In this document: positions 25,096-33,715 of the stretch, piece by piece
Layout: each line of letters starts with the position of its first letter
Position numbering within the stretch: position 1 is the first letter of the stretch
DNA from: Gemmatimonadota bacterium
GTDB taxonomy: Bacteria; Gemmatimonadota; Gemmatimonadetes; Gemmatimonadales; GWC2-71-9
Length of the DNA stretch: 41,728 nt
Assembly (NCBI GenBank): GCA_016209985.1
Contig: JACQVB010000261.1
Coordinates: 1 to 41,728 of the forward strand
Direction of reading: 5' to 3'
The notes under the pieces: generated by a model
The model's database searches: none
Told to the model about the DNA's origin: nothing
The model's input: only the letters and a program-made list of their open reading frames with translations
Made by a program: the position numbers and the translations under genes

Positions 25096-25560
25096 ATGCC
25101 CTCCACGCAGTCGTTGACCCGGACCGACCTCCTGGCCTTTCTTCGCAGTCACCGCTACGCTGTCCAGGCCTCGGTCGCGCCGGTGACGGGCGTGCAGGCT
25201 GCGGTGGTTGGCATAGCGGTCGCCGACAACTTCGATATCGTCTTCGATACTATCGAGACCAGCCGGAAGGCGCGAAACCTGGTTCGCGATCCGCGTATCG
25301 CCCTGGTGATCGGTGGCACGCTGGACGGCGAGGAACGGACCGTCCAGTACGAGGGGCTGGCCGAGCGGCTGCGGAGCGCCGACAAGCGGGTGGTGGAGGA
25401 GCTGTACTTCCGGATCTTTCCGGAGGGGCGTGACCGGTTGAGCTGGGAGGGGATCATGCACGTGCGGGTGCGCGCGCGGTGGCTGCGGTACAGCGACTTT
25501 CGGACGGCCCGCCCGACCGTGGTCGAGTTCGACGCGGCCGCCCTCGCCGCATTGCGGTGA
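25096..25560 (+). CDS. Pyridoxamine 5'-phosphate oxidase-family (FMN split-barrel) protein
   Basis: 154 residues from ATG at 25096; the frame extends upstream to 25009 without homology. It has a split-barrel pattern: LLAFLRSHRYAVQASVAP near the N-terminus, FDIVFDTIETSRKARNLVRD and PRIALVIGG, which are the characteristic PPOX/general-stress-protein-26-like strand and phosphate-contact segment. Such proteins bind FMN, F420 or heme and reduce small molecules. It is the first gene before propeller paralogue 3 (73-bp gap) and may be co-transcribed with it. It is divergent from the sigma gene. Confidence 0.83.
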   Translation: MPSTQSLTRTDLLAFLRSHRYAVQASVAPVTGVQAAVVGIAVADNFDIVFDTIETSRKARNLVRDPRIALVIGGTLDGEERTVQYEGLAERLRSADKRVVEELYFRIFPEGRDRLSWEGIMHVRVRARWLRYSDFRTARPTVVEFDAAALAALR

Positions 25561-25633
25561 GCAACGCGGCGCGCCACTTTCAGTGCCGCACATCCCGGTG
25601 CACCGCTACCCGCAATCGCTTATGAGGTATCAC

Positions 25634-27031
25634 ATGTTGCGAGAGATCGTGCTGATATCGGCAGCTCTGCCAGGAGCCACGACCCTGTTAGCCCAGTTTG
25701 CACCCGGCATGCAGCGTAGCTCGAACGTTCACGTCATGTCGCACGTTCCGCTCGGCCGCATCTTCACGGTCGGGAACATCGACGTCGAGCAGGAGCTGTC
25801 GCGGCCGTACGTGTATGTCGGACGCACTGAAGGGAAGGTGCCGGAGTCCGGGTTCACCATCGTCAGCGTCAAGGATCCGGCGCACGCCAGGATTCTCTAC
25901 GAGTGGCGCATCGAGAACCCGCAGTTGCACAAGACCGGCGGTGGCGGTGGCTGCCTAAGTGGCAAGTACTTCAAGGTGAACAGCCGATACTACTACGCCC
26001 AGGGATGCCAGTTCCCCCGGAGCGGTCCAGACCACGAGGTCGGCGCGATCGTATTCGACGTCACCGGCCTGCCTGACAGTTCCACGATTCGCGAAGTGGG
26101 TCGGGTCCGCACGCCGGAGGCGCCCGGCGGCTTCCACGAGATGTTCACGTACAAACACTCGGATGGTCGGGCGCTGATGTTCGTGACCGGCGGCCGGCCC
26201 TATGTCATCATGTATGACATGGGCAAGTTCGTGAGCGGTGACGCCGCCGGCTCGGTGGCCGGGAAGATTCCGGTACCCGAAGGCCCGGCGCAGGGGGCCA
26301 CCCGTACCTACCATGACATGTACGTGGGCTATGACCCGGTGTCCCACACCGATCGGTTTTACGGAGCCGGCACCGGGGGGTATTACGTGTTCGATATCAC
26401 CCGGCCGGAGGAGCCCAAGCTGCTGACCTCGGCGACCGGCATCGCCGGCATGGAGCGCGGTCACACATTCACGCCGACGCCGGACGGACGCTACGCGGTG
26501 CTGGAATCGGAGTACCAGTATGCGCCGCTCAGGATCATTGACCTCAAGCCTGGACTGGACGGCGCGGTGAAGACAGTCTCCCGGCCGATCGGCGCCTACA
26601 CGCCACGGTGGAAGGGAGAGCCGCACAACCACGAGGTGCGCTGGCCCTACGTATTCGTTTCGGGATATGAGGATGGGCTCTACGTCTTCAACATGATGGA
26701 TCCGACCAATCCCTACACCGTGGGCTATTACGACACCTATGAGGGACCGGATGGGCGCGGGAAGGTTTCGGGCGACGCCGAGCGAGCCATGGAGGACCGG
26801 AGCTTCGTACCGGATCCGCCGTCCGCGGGCGTGAATGGCGCCTTCGGCATCGACGTGCGCAACGCCGACGGTCTCATTGTGATCAGTGATGAGGCGACGG
26901 GGTTCTGGGCGCTCAAGATGGATGGGTTCGATGGCTGGAATGGCCACCAGTGGGGAGTGCCGAATGTCTCTTCGGCGCAGGATTGGGATAACGGGCCGGA
27001 AGGAGTGCCAAAAGCGGCGAAGGTGAGCTGA
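25634..27031 (+). CDS. Secreted LVIVD-type beta-propeller-like protein (paralogue 3)
   Basis: 465 residues from ATG at 25634, preferred because GAGGT lies 6 nt upstream and a signal peptide follows directly (MLREIVLISAALPGATTLLA). Shared blocks: SSNVHVMSHVPLGRIFTVGN, FTIVSVKDPAHARILYEW, GGFHEMFTYKHSDGR, YHDMYVGYDPVSHTDRFYG, GHTFTPTPDGRYAV, PHNHEVRWPYVFVSGYEDG and LYVFNMMDPTNPYTVGYY. A Gly-rich loop with one Cys (KTGGGGGCLSG) and a second Cys (YYYAQGCQF) are peculiar to this copy and could pair. Its 3' end and the following hairpin are duplicated after SusD. It converges on the first S9-like gene. Confidence 0.85.
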   Translation: MLREIVLISAALPGATTLLAQFAPGMQRSSNVHVMSHVPLGRIFTVGNIDVEQELSRPYVYVGRTEGKVPESGFTIVSVKDPAHARILYEWRIENPQLHKTGGGGGCLSGKYFKVNSRYYYAQGCQFPRSGPDHEVGAIVFDVTGLPDSSTIREVGRVRTPEAPGGFHEMFTYKHSDGRALMFVTGGRPYVIMYDMGKFVSGDAAGSVAGKIPVPEGPAQGATRTYHDMYVGYDPVSHTDRFYGAGTGGYYVFDITRPEEPKLLTSATGIAGMERGHTFTPTPDGRYAVLESEYQYAPLRIIDLKPGLDGAVKTVSRPIGAYTPRWKGEPHNHEVRWPYVFVSGYEDGLYVFNMMDPTNPYTVGYYDTYEGPDGRGKVSGDAERAMEDRSFVPDPPSAGVNGAFGIDVRNADGLIVISDEATGFWALKMDGFDGWNGHQWGVPNVSSAQDWDNGPEGVPKAAKVS

Positions 27032-27177
27032 AGGGCGGGTCGGCGGGTCGTTCCTCCCCGTTTCGCGACCCGTCCACCCGCCCAGCTGCCTCTACTGCCG
27101 CCCAAATGTCGTCGCCGCCGCCGGCCCTGCGACGCTGGTCTTCAGGTACTGGTCGAAGAAATCCAGCATATCCAGCA
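27000..27177. repeat. Duplicated 178-bp block, copy 1
   Basis: This block aligns without gaps to 35107-35284 (constant offset 8107) with about seven mismatches by eye, roughly 96% identity. It covers the last codons of propeller paralogue 3, the intergenic hairpin and the last 86 bp of the S9-like gene. Beyond 27180 similarity drops to ordinary paralogue level. Confidence 0.93.
27033..27083. terminator. Long GC hairpin between convergent genes
   Basis: Arms 27033-27050 and 27066-27083 pair over 18 bp with two mismatches, around a 15-nt loop. No T-run follows. Lying between converging stops, it likely ends transcription from both sides. The left arm contains two tandem copies of the GGCGGGTC octamer found in gltB. 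Confidence 0.7.
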
Positions 27178-29077
27178 ACAGTTGCCGGGCGTTCCCACGG
27201 CTTGAAACGTAGTAGTTCTCGCCGGAGTAGACCTTGGAGCGAAGGACCTTGTAGTTCCGTTCGAGTTCCGCCACATAGCGTTTGGAGTTCTCGGATCCCG
27301 GCCACTTGCCCTCGCCCCAAACGACAAACATCGGCGTATTGACTTCTCGAGCGAAATAGAACGGGGACACGTAGCGGTAGACCTCCTCGTTGCCTTTGAG
27401 GGGACCGAACTCGTTCTCTGCCTGCTTGATGTGGCGGAGCTCCTGGGTGTTGTAATAGTAGATGCGATCGGCCGTCCCGCCGTGCGGGATGGATGCCTGG
27501 AAGACGCCGGGAGCGAACGTGGCGGCCGCCATGCTGAGGAGCCCGCCGTGACTGGTTCCGGTTATGCCGATCGCCGTGGCGCTTACATAGGGCAGAGTTC
27601 TCAGGTATTGCGCCCCAGCGACCAGGTCCTTGAGGTCGCAATGGGCCCAGCACTTGTTGTTCAGGTCGGCGAACGCGCGCCCGTAGCCGGACCCGCCGCG
27701 AAAATTGGGCGCCAACACGACATAGCCCTGCCGAACGAAAAACTGCATTTGCGCGTCGTACGTGTCGTTGTATTGGGACGTCGGGCCGCCATGGGCGAAA
27801 ACGATTGCTGGAAGGCGTTCTCCCGGGCGGGAGGCCGGGGGCCGATACAGGTAGGCGTGAATCGTAAGCGAATCGCTGCGATACGTGATCTTCTCCGGAA
27901 TCACCAACGACGCCTCGACGTTTCCTCCAGGTGCCGAGAACGTGAGTTGTTTTGATGTTCCGTCCTGGAGTGAGACGACATACAGATCCGCCGCGCGGGT
28001 GGGTGTCGTGAGCAGGTAAGTCAGCCGCTTGCCATCGGGGGACCAGGCAAAATTGGATACGACGCCAAGCTTCGGGGCGACCAGCACGCGCGGCGCGCCG
28101 CCACCAGCCGGGACGACTCGGAGATCGTGGGTGCCGTCATGGTTCGAGCTGTAGGCGATGAAGCGGCCGTCCGGCGACCACAGCGCCCGGTCCTGATCCG
28201 CCGACTCGGGGGTGAGGGCGCGGGGCTCTCCTCCGGCGACGGGAACCATCCAGTAGTTGACCCAGCCGCTTCGCCATGAGCGGAAGAGCAGCAGGCGCCC
28301 GTCCGGGGAGATGACTGGTGGTCCGAATGCTGGTGTGCCGGCGGTATTGTAGTCGAAGAAATCCGTCTCCTGGATGATCAGGCGCTGGCCCCTGCCATCG
28401 GCACCCATTTCCATGATCTCATGATCCACCCAACGGTCATCCAGCCGACTGTACACGATCTTCGTCCCATCGGGCGCCCAGGTCGGGGTGACCTCATATC
28501 GATCGTCCGAAGTGAGTCGAGACACTTCACCGCTCGGTACTGAGACCTTCCAAATGTCGTAGTTGCCGCCCGCGCCTCCAGAGAACGCAATCCACTTGCC
28601 ATCGGGTGACCAGCTGAAGGACCCGACCCGCGCCCCTAACCTGGTGAGCTGAACCTCCTGTGCGTTCTGCGCTGACCAGAGCCAGATGTCGGTAGGGCCC
28701 GGTTGGTCGCTGGGGGCGGCGGGCCCGCCTTTGTTGGACACGTAGGCGATCCACTCGCCGGTCGGGGACCAGCGAGGGCTTTGGGCCGTGAGGAAAGGAA
28801 CCCCACCGAGGTCGGCCACAAGCGGGGTGGGGAACCCACCCTCGGCGCTCACACTCCAGAGTCCGCTGCCACCGCCGAGGCTGGACATGAAGGTCAAGCG
28901 CCCGCCGTCGGGAGACCATTGCGGCGCATCAGCGCCGACCAGCGAACGGACGGAGAGCACGCGATCCGCGGTGGTACCCGGAGACTCCGAACGCTGCTGC
29001 GCGGCCACCGGAGTAATTGCCGGGAGACAAGCGAGGAAGACCACCGTCGTCAGGTTGGGCTTCAGGTGTCGGTTCAC
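27092..29077 (-). CDS. Exported S9-family (prolyl-oligopeptidase-like) protein, triad incomplete
   Basis: 661 residues from GTG at 29077 (AAAGGTGA upstream), with a signal peptide ending ITPVAAQQ. Residues about 40-380 are TolB/WD40-like propeller repeats (QWSPDGGRLTF, RWSPTGEWIAYVS, SWSPDGKWIAFSG, ALWSPDGRFIAYSS, AWSPDGKRLTYLL). Residues about 400-650 are an alpha/beta hydrolase with FAHGGPTSQYNDTYDAQMQF, APNFRGGSGYGR and the nucleophile GITGTSHGG (Ser509). Where S9C enzymes have Asp (HGxxDxxVP) this protein has WGEGKWPG, and where they have His (xGEGHGF) it has SGENYYV. Peptidase activity is therefore doubtful. It is divergent from paralogue 4. Confidence 0.9.
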   Translation of the reverse strand: MNRHLKPNLTTVVFLACLPAITPVAAQQRSESPGTTADRVLSVRSLVGADAPQWSPDGGRLTFMSSLGGGSGLWSVSAEGGFPTPLVADLGGVPFLTAQSPRWSPTGEWIAYVSNKGGPAAPSDQPGPTDIWLWSAQNAQEVQLTRLGARVGSFSWSPDGKWIAFSGGAGGNYDIWKVSVPSGEVSRLTSDDRYEVTPTWAPDGTKIVYSRLDDRWVDHEIMEMGADGRGQRLIIQETDFFDYNTAGTPAFGPPVISPDGRLLLFRSWRSGWVNYWMVPVAGGEPRALTPESADQDRALWSPDGRFIAYSSNHDGTHDLRVVPAGGGAPRVLVAPKLGVVSNFAWSPDGKRLTYLLTTPTRAADLYVVSLQDGTSKQLTFSAPGGNVEASLVIPEKITYRSDSLTIHAYLYRPPASRPGERLPAIVFAHGGPTSQYNDTYDAQMQFFVRQGYVVLAPNFRGGSGYGRAFADLNNKCWAHCDLKDLVAGAQYLRTLPYVSATAIGITGTSHGGLLSMAAATFAPGVFQASIPHGGTADRIYYYNTQELRHIKQAENEFGPLKGNEEVYRYVSPFYFAREVNTPMFVVWGEGKWPGSENSKRYVAELERNYKVLRSKVYSGENYYVSSRGNARQLLLDMLDFFDQYLKTSVAGPAAATTFGRQ

Positions 29078-29193
29078 GTGCGGTTCACCTTTCCCGGCGC
29101 TTTTTGCGGCGCCGGAGCATGGAAGCGGCGACTCATATTGCGCCGGAGTGCGGGCGCGCGCCACATCAGTCGTTCTGGGTATGCAATCCACTC

Positions 29194-29222
29194 TTGACAC
29201 TCTCCAGCATGGGCCGTATATG
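29194..29222 (+). promoter_or_regulatory. Sigma-70 type promoter for the propeller4-SusC-SusD operon
   Basis: TTGACA (29194-29199) and TATATG (29217-29222) are separated by exactly 17 bp. Transcription would start near 29229, leaving an 85-nt leader before the ATG at 29314. This is the best promoter match in the window. Confidence 0.72.
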
Positions 29223-29313
29223 AACCGAAACCATTCCCGCCCTGTGCCGCCTAATCTCCGACTCGGGGTTGCCGTCGCCGCCCAGTAGGTCGTCACCCGC
29301 AGGAGATCCCCAG

Positions 29314-30672
29314 ATGAAACCGACGTTGTTAGGTCTGTGTCTCATTGCCGCGATCCCGTCGCTGGGTCGTTCGCAGTACGCTCCGGGCCACAATTTCAGT
29401 CCCAATGTCAAGCTCGTCGCCCATGTTCCGCTGGATGCCCAGGATCTCGTGGCTGACATCGAGATCGAGCAGGAATTGTCCCGGCCGTACGCGTACGTCA
29501 CCCGCGAGCGCAAGCAGAAGGACGGATTTCAGATCATCGACCTGAGAGATCCAAGCCGGGCCCGCCTGCTCTACACCTGGTTCATCGAGAACGCGCCGCT
29601 CCATACCGGTTACGGCGGCGGCAAGGCGGGAAAGTATTTCAAGCTCAACGGTCGCTACTACTACGCCCAGTCGTTCCAGTTCGGGAGGGAGGGGGTGGAC
29701 GCCGATTTGTCTGTCATCGTGTTCGACGTCACCGGGCTTCCGGATACCAGTAAGGTCAAAGAGGTAGGTCGCATCCGGGTACCCGAGGCGGTGGGTGGGG
29801 GCCACAATCTGTTCGCGTACAAGCACTCCAACGGCAGCGTGCTGCTGTTCATCACGGTGGAGGCGCCACCCAATCACCCCTACGGCGCGCACATCTACGA
29901 CATGGAGAAGTTCGTTGCCGGCGCTCCCAATTCCGGTTTGGTAGGTGGAGTACCGCTGCCGGAGCCCCGGGGTGCGCCGCGCGGATACCACGATGCCTAC
30001 GTAGCCTATGAGCCGGTCAGCAAACAGGACCGGTTTTACGGGGGTGGTCCGGAGACCAGTCCACTGGGCGGCAACTTCGTCTACGACGTGACCGATGTGA
30101 AGAACCCGAAGCTGCTGGCGTCCGTCGTCGCCCAGTCGTCGATGCAATCCGGCGGGCACACCTTCGTGGCGACGCCCGACGGACGGTACGGGCTGACCAT
30201 CATGACCTCACCGGCGCACCAACCCGTGCGCCTCTGGGACCTCAAGCCCGCGCTCGACGGGACCATACCCGTGATCAAGCAACCGATCGGTGAATGGACC
30301 GCCGACCCGAAAAAGACCGGTCACATGATCGAGGTCCGCTGGCCCTATGCCTTCATCGCCGATTATCAGAATGGGCTTCGAGTCCTGGACATTCGCAATC
30401 CGACCGACCCGGTCGAGGTGGGATTCTACGACACCTTCAACTACCGCATGCCCTTCGAGCCCGGCGGTGTCGCGATGGGCGCCTATGGGCTTGATGTGCG
30501 CAACAGCGATGGACTGATCGTCATCGGCGACGACACCGGGGGGTTCTTCGCATTCAAGATGGATGGATTCGACGGTTGGAATGGCCATGACTGGGGGATG
30601 CCGAATGCCTCGAGCGCCCAGGATTGGGATAACGGCCCGGATGGGGCCCCGAAACCTGCCAAAGTGAGCTGA
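29314..30672 (+). CDS. Secreted LVIVD-type beta-propeller-like protein (paralogue 4)
   Basis: 452 residues from ATG at 29314, with AGGAG upstream and a signal peptide (MKPTLLGLCLIAAIPSLGRS). It is the most divergent copy: FSPNVKLVAHVPLDAQDLVA, FQIIDLRDPSRARLLYTW, GGGHNLFAYKHSNGS, YHDAYVAYEPVSKQDRFYG, GGHTFVATPDGRYGL, HMIEVRWPYAFIADYQNG and LRVLDIRNPTDPVEVGFY. The His pattern is kept except that HNHE becomes HMIE. The C-terminal DGWNGHDWGMPNASSAQDWD and KVS ending are shared. It lies 29 bp before SusC in what looks like one operon, so it is the best candidate of the four to work with the SusCD transporter, perhaps as a surface or periplasmic partner (inference). Confidence 0.86.
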   Translation: MKPTLLGLCLIAAIPSLGRSQYAPGHNFSPNVKLVAHVPLDAQDLVADIEIEQELSRPYAYVTRERKQKDGFQIIDLRDPSRARLLYTWFIENAPLHTGYGGGKAGKYFKLNGRYYYAQSFQFGREGVDADLSVIVFDVTGLPDTSKVKEVGRIRVPEAVGGGHNLFAYKHSNGSVLLFITVEAPPNHPYGAHIYDMEKFVAGAPNSGLVGGVPLPEPRGAPRGYHDAYVAYEPVSKQDRFYGGGPETSPLGGNFVYDVTDVKNPKLLASVVAQSSMQSGGHTFVATPDGRYGLTIMTSPAHQPVRLWDLKPALDGTIPVIKQPIGEWTADPKKTGHMIEVRWPYAFIADYQNGLRVLDIRNPTDPVEVGFYDTFNYRMPFEPGGVAMGAYGLDVRNSDGLIVIGDDTGGFFAFKMDGFDGWNGHDWGMPNASSAQDWDNGPDGAPKPAKVS

Positions 30673-30701
30673 TTGTTTCTCCAGAGCAGGAGGTGATCTC
30701 C

Positions 30702-33689
30702 ATGGTGTACAGACCAGGTTTGCTGGTGAGCATCTTCTCGTTGGTCGTTGTCGCAACGGCGCCGGCACAGACCCGGATCGTCACTGGCCGGGTGACCGAC
30801 TCACTCACCAGCGAGACGATTACGTCCGGTCAGGTGTCGGTCCAGGGGATGACGCTCGGAACGACGATCAAGGAAGACGGAACGTTCACGCTGGCGGTGC
30901 CGGATCGCGACGTCACGCTTTCGGTGCGGAGCATCGGGTTCAAGCGGAAGGACCTCCAGCTTCCCGTCAACACGAGCTCGGCTCAAGTGGAGCTGGCGCG
31001 GGACTATTTCCAGCTCGAGGCCATCATCGTAACGGGTCAGGCAACCGGCGTGGAGCGAAAGAATCTCGCGAACGCGGTGGCGACGGTCTCGGCGCAACAG
31101 CTCTCCGCGGTGCCGGCCGCCAGTCTGGACCAGGCGCTGCAAGGCAAGATGGCCGGTGCCGAGATCATCCGGAGCTCCGGTGCCCCCGGTGGTGGTGAAG
31201 TGGTCCGGTTGCGGGGCCTCACCTCGATCAACGGCGCGTTCACGCCGCTCTACGTCATCGATGGCGTCATCGCGAGCGACGTGGCCCTTCCGCGTGGCAC
31301 CAACTTCGTGACCCAAGCCTCCCGCGGCTCGACGATCGCGACTCAGGGCGAGAACGCGGTGAACCGCATCGCCGACCTGAACCCCAACGACATCGAAAGC
31401 GTCGAGGTGCTGAAAGGTGCAGCGGCGTCGGCGATCTACGGATCCAAAGCCTCGAATGGTGTCATCATGGTCACGACGAAACGTGGCCGGCTCGGAGCGC
31501 CGCAATTCACGGTGAGCCAGAAGGTGGGTGTCTCGGCGGCAAGCAAGCTCCTGGGCTCGCGGGTGTTCCAGTCCCAGGCGGACGCCGTGGCGGTATATGG
31601 CGCCAAGGCGCTGGACCCAGCCACCGGGTGGGTCGCCGGCCAAGTGTTCGATAACGAGCGAGAGCTTGCCGGGTTCAAGCCGCTCTCCTATCAGACCACG
31701 GCAAGCATGAGCGGCGGAACTGAAACGACCCGGTATTACACCTCCGCGCTGGTCAAGCACGATGGAGGAATCGTCAAGAACACCTACGCCGACCAACGAT
31801 CGCTTCGGGTCAACGTCGATCAGAACGTGGCGCGCCGGCTGGACATCTCGCTGGGGGCCGATCTGGTCAACACGGCGGGCGACAAAGGTGTCACCATCAA
31901 CGAGAACAACAACACGAGCTATTGGGCGGGATTTTCCAACACGCCGAACTTCTTCGATATGCGCGCGGTGTGTCCCGGTGGTAGCCGTAAGGCCTTTTGC
32001 GAAGGCGGCATCTATCCGGTGAATCCGTACGTGCAGGTCAACCCCCTGCAGACGGCATCGCTGTTCAAGAACCGGGAAGATGTTTGGCGGATGATCGGGA
32101 CCAGTCGTGTCACGCTCGATGCGATCGCGACTTCACAACACACGCTGCGGTTCATCGCCAACGGCGGGATGGACTTTTTCAACCAGGAGAATCTGGTCTA
32201 CTCGCCGCCCGAGCTCCAGTTTGAATCGCTGGACGGTCTGCTCGGCACGTCCATTGCCTCGAGTGCCAATAACCTCAATTACAACATCAACGCCAATGCC
32301 GTCCATACCCTGAAGACCGGGGGCGGGTCCTCGGCCACTACCCAGATAGGGATTCAGTACGAAACCAGGGAGCTCAAGGTGAACCGTATCCTGGCGGCCA
32401 ACCTGGTGGGCGGGCTGCAGACGGTGACGAGCGGAACCACTATCGGAATCGACGGCAGACACGAGCTCGTCAAAGACCTGGGATTTTTCGCACAGGAAGA
32501 GTTCCTGACCTTTGGGGAGCGGCTGCTGCTGACGGCCGGGATCAGGGCCGACCGGAGTAGCAGCAACGGTGACCCGCACAAGCTGTTCTACTACCCCAAG
32601 GCATCAGCGTCCTACCGACTGACGGGCCTCGCACGGGGCTTGGTGGACGAGCTCAAGCTTCGCGCCGCGTTTGGTGAATCGGGCAACCAGCCCTTGTACG
32701 GCCAGAAGTTCACCGAGCTGGTGGGGCAGAACGTCGAGGGCGTTCCCGCGGCACTGATCTCCGCCTCGCATGCGGCGTCGGACATCGTGCCCGAGCGCCA
32801 GCGCGAAATCGAGCTGGGGTTCGACGGGACCCTCTTTGCCGGTCGTGCGCATCTGGAGGCGACCGGCTATGAGAAGCGCATTACGGACCTGTTGCTGGCG
32901 AGGAGCCTGGCTGCGTCCTATGGGTTCACCTCCGAGTTTCTGAATGGAGGGGTTCTCCGCACCCGCGGGGTGGAGCTGACGCTCAGCGGAATGCCGATAC
33001 GTGGTCGCGCCCTGCAATGGAGCCCTCGTGTGATCTTCCAGGCCTATCGCAGCGTGATCGTCGAGCTGCCGGTGCCCACGTTTGGGGGTGGAGGTTTCCC
33101 CGGCGGGTCGGTGCGGATTGAGGAGGGCAAGTCGGCGACCCAGGTCATCGGCGACGACTCGTTGCCCGACGGTACCAAGACCCTGGGGTATATCGGCGAG
33201 ACCCGTCCCGACTACACCCTGCAACTCGGCAGCGATCTCAAGTTCCGGGCCCTGAGCTTCTCCTTCCTGTGGGATCGCCAGAAGGGCGGGACCGTTTCCG
33301 CCCGCACGGCCCAGAAATACGACCTCAATAGGAACAGCGCGGACTATGATGACCCGGCTCCCGTCGCGGGACGCAAGCTGGGCGAGTGGCGGGCGACGAC
33401 CGCGGTAAAGCAAGCGCGGCTCTTTCTCCAGGACGCCTCCTTCTGGAAGCTCCGGGAAGTCACCCTGGGACTGGATGTGCCGCAGTCGATGGTTCGGAAA
33501 ATGTGGAGCGGGGCGCGATCGGTCAGGCTGAGCCTGGGCGGACGCAATTTGCTCACGTTCACGAAATATCGCGGCACCGATCCCGAACAACGGTGGCGTC
33601 CCGATCTGGGCCTCACCACCCTACCGATCGAGCTCTGGGGGTACCCGCCCAGCCGGAGCTTCTGGTTCTCTGTCGACCTGGGTCTCTGA
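30702..33689 (+). CDS. SusC/RagA-type TonB-dependent outer-membrane receptor
   Basis: 995 residues from ATG at 30702 with GGAGGTGA 5 nt upstream. The signal peptide ends APAQT. Residues about 28-105 are a carboxypeptidase-D-like regulatory domain (IVTGRVTDSLTSETITSGQV). The plug domain starts near 115 and has the SusC signatures LDQALQGKMAGAEI, LRGLTSINGAFTPLYVIDGV, NDIESVEVLKGAAASAIYG and KASNGVIMVTTKRG. The 22-strand barrel fills the rest and ends in an aromatic strand (SRSFWFSVDLGL). With SusD it imports oligomers (glycans or peptides) through the outer membrane using TonB energy. The substrate is unknown; peptidase neighbours hint at peptides. Confidence 0.95.
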   Translation: MVYRPGLLVSIFSLVVVATAPAQTRIVTGRVTDSLTSETITSGQVSVQGMTLGTTIKEDGTFTLAVPDRDVTLSVRSIGFKRKDLQLPVNTSSAQVELARDYFQLEAIIVTGQATGVERKNLANAVATVSAQQLSAVPAASLDQALQGKMAGAEIIRSSGAPGGGEVVRLRGLTSINGAFTPLYVIDGVIASDVALPRGTNFVTQASRGSTIATQGENAVNRIADLNPNDIESVEVLKGAAASAIYGSKASNGVIMVTTKRGRLGAPQFTVSQKVGVSAASKLLGSRVFQSQADAVAVYGAKALDPATGWVAGQVFDNERELAGFKPLSYQTTASMSGGTETTRYYTSALVKHDGGIVKNTYADQRSLRVNVDQNVARRLDISLGADLVNTAGDKGVTINENNNTSYWAGFSNTPNFFDMRAVCPGGSRKAFCEGGIYPVNPYVQVNPLQTASLFKNREDVWRMIGTSRVTLDAIATSQHTLRFIANGGMDFFNQENLVYSPPELQFESLDGLLGTSIASSANNLNYNINANAVHTLKTGGGSSATTQIGIQYETRELKVNRILAANLVGGLQTVTSGTTIGIDGRHELVKDLGFFAQEEFLTFGERLLLTAGIRADRSSSNGDPHKLFYYPKASASYRLTGLARGLVDELKLRAAFGESGNQPLYGQKFTELVGQNVEGVPAALISASHAASDIVPERQREIELGFDGTLFAGRAHLEATGYEKRITDLLLARSLAASYGFTSEFLNGGVLRTRGVELTLSGMPIRGRALQWSPRVIFQAYRSVIVELPVPTFGGGGFPGGSVRIEEGKSATQVIGDDSLPDGTKTLGYIGETRPDYTLQLGSDLKFRALSFSFLWDRQKGGTVSARTAQKYDLNRNSADYDDPAPVAGRKLGEWRATTAVKQARLFLQDASFWKLREVTLGLDVPQSMVRKMWSGARSVRLSLGGRNLLTFTKYRGTDPEQRWRPDLGLTTLPIELWGYPPSRSFWFSVDLGL

Positions 33690-33715
33690 CCATGACATAT
33701 CCACGGGAAGCACTC

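Noticed and set aside
33113-33122. Single GGCGGGTC in the SusC gene as another octamer array
   Set aside because: Only one copy; expected by chance in GC-rich DNA.
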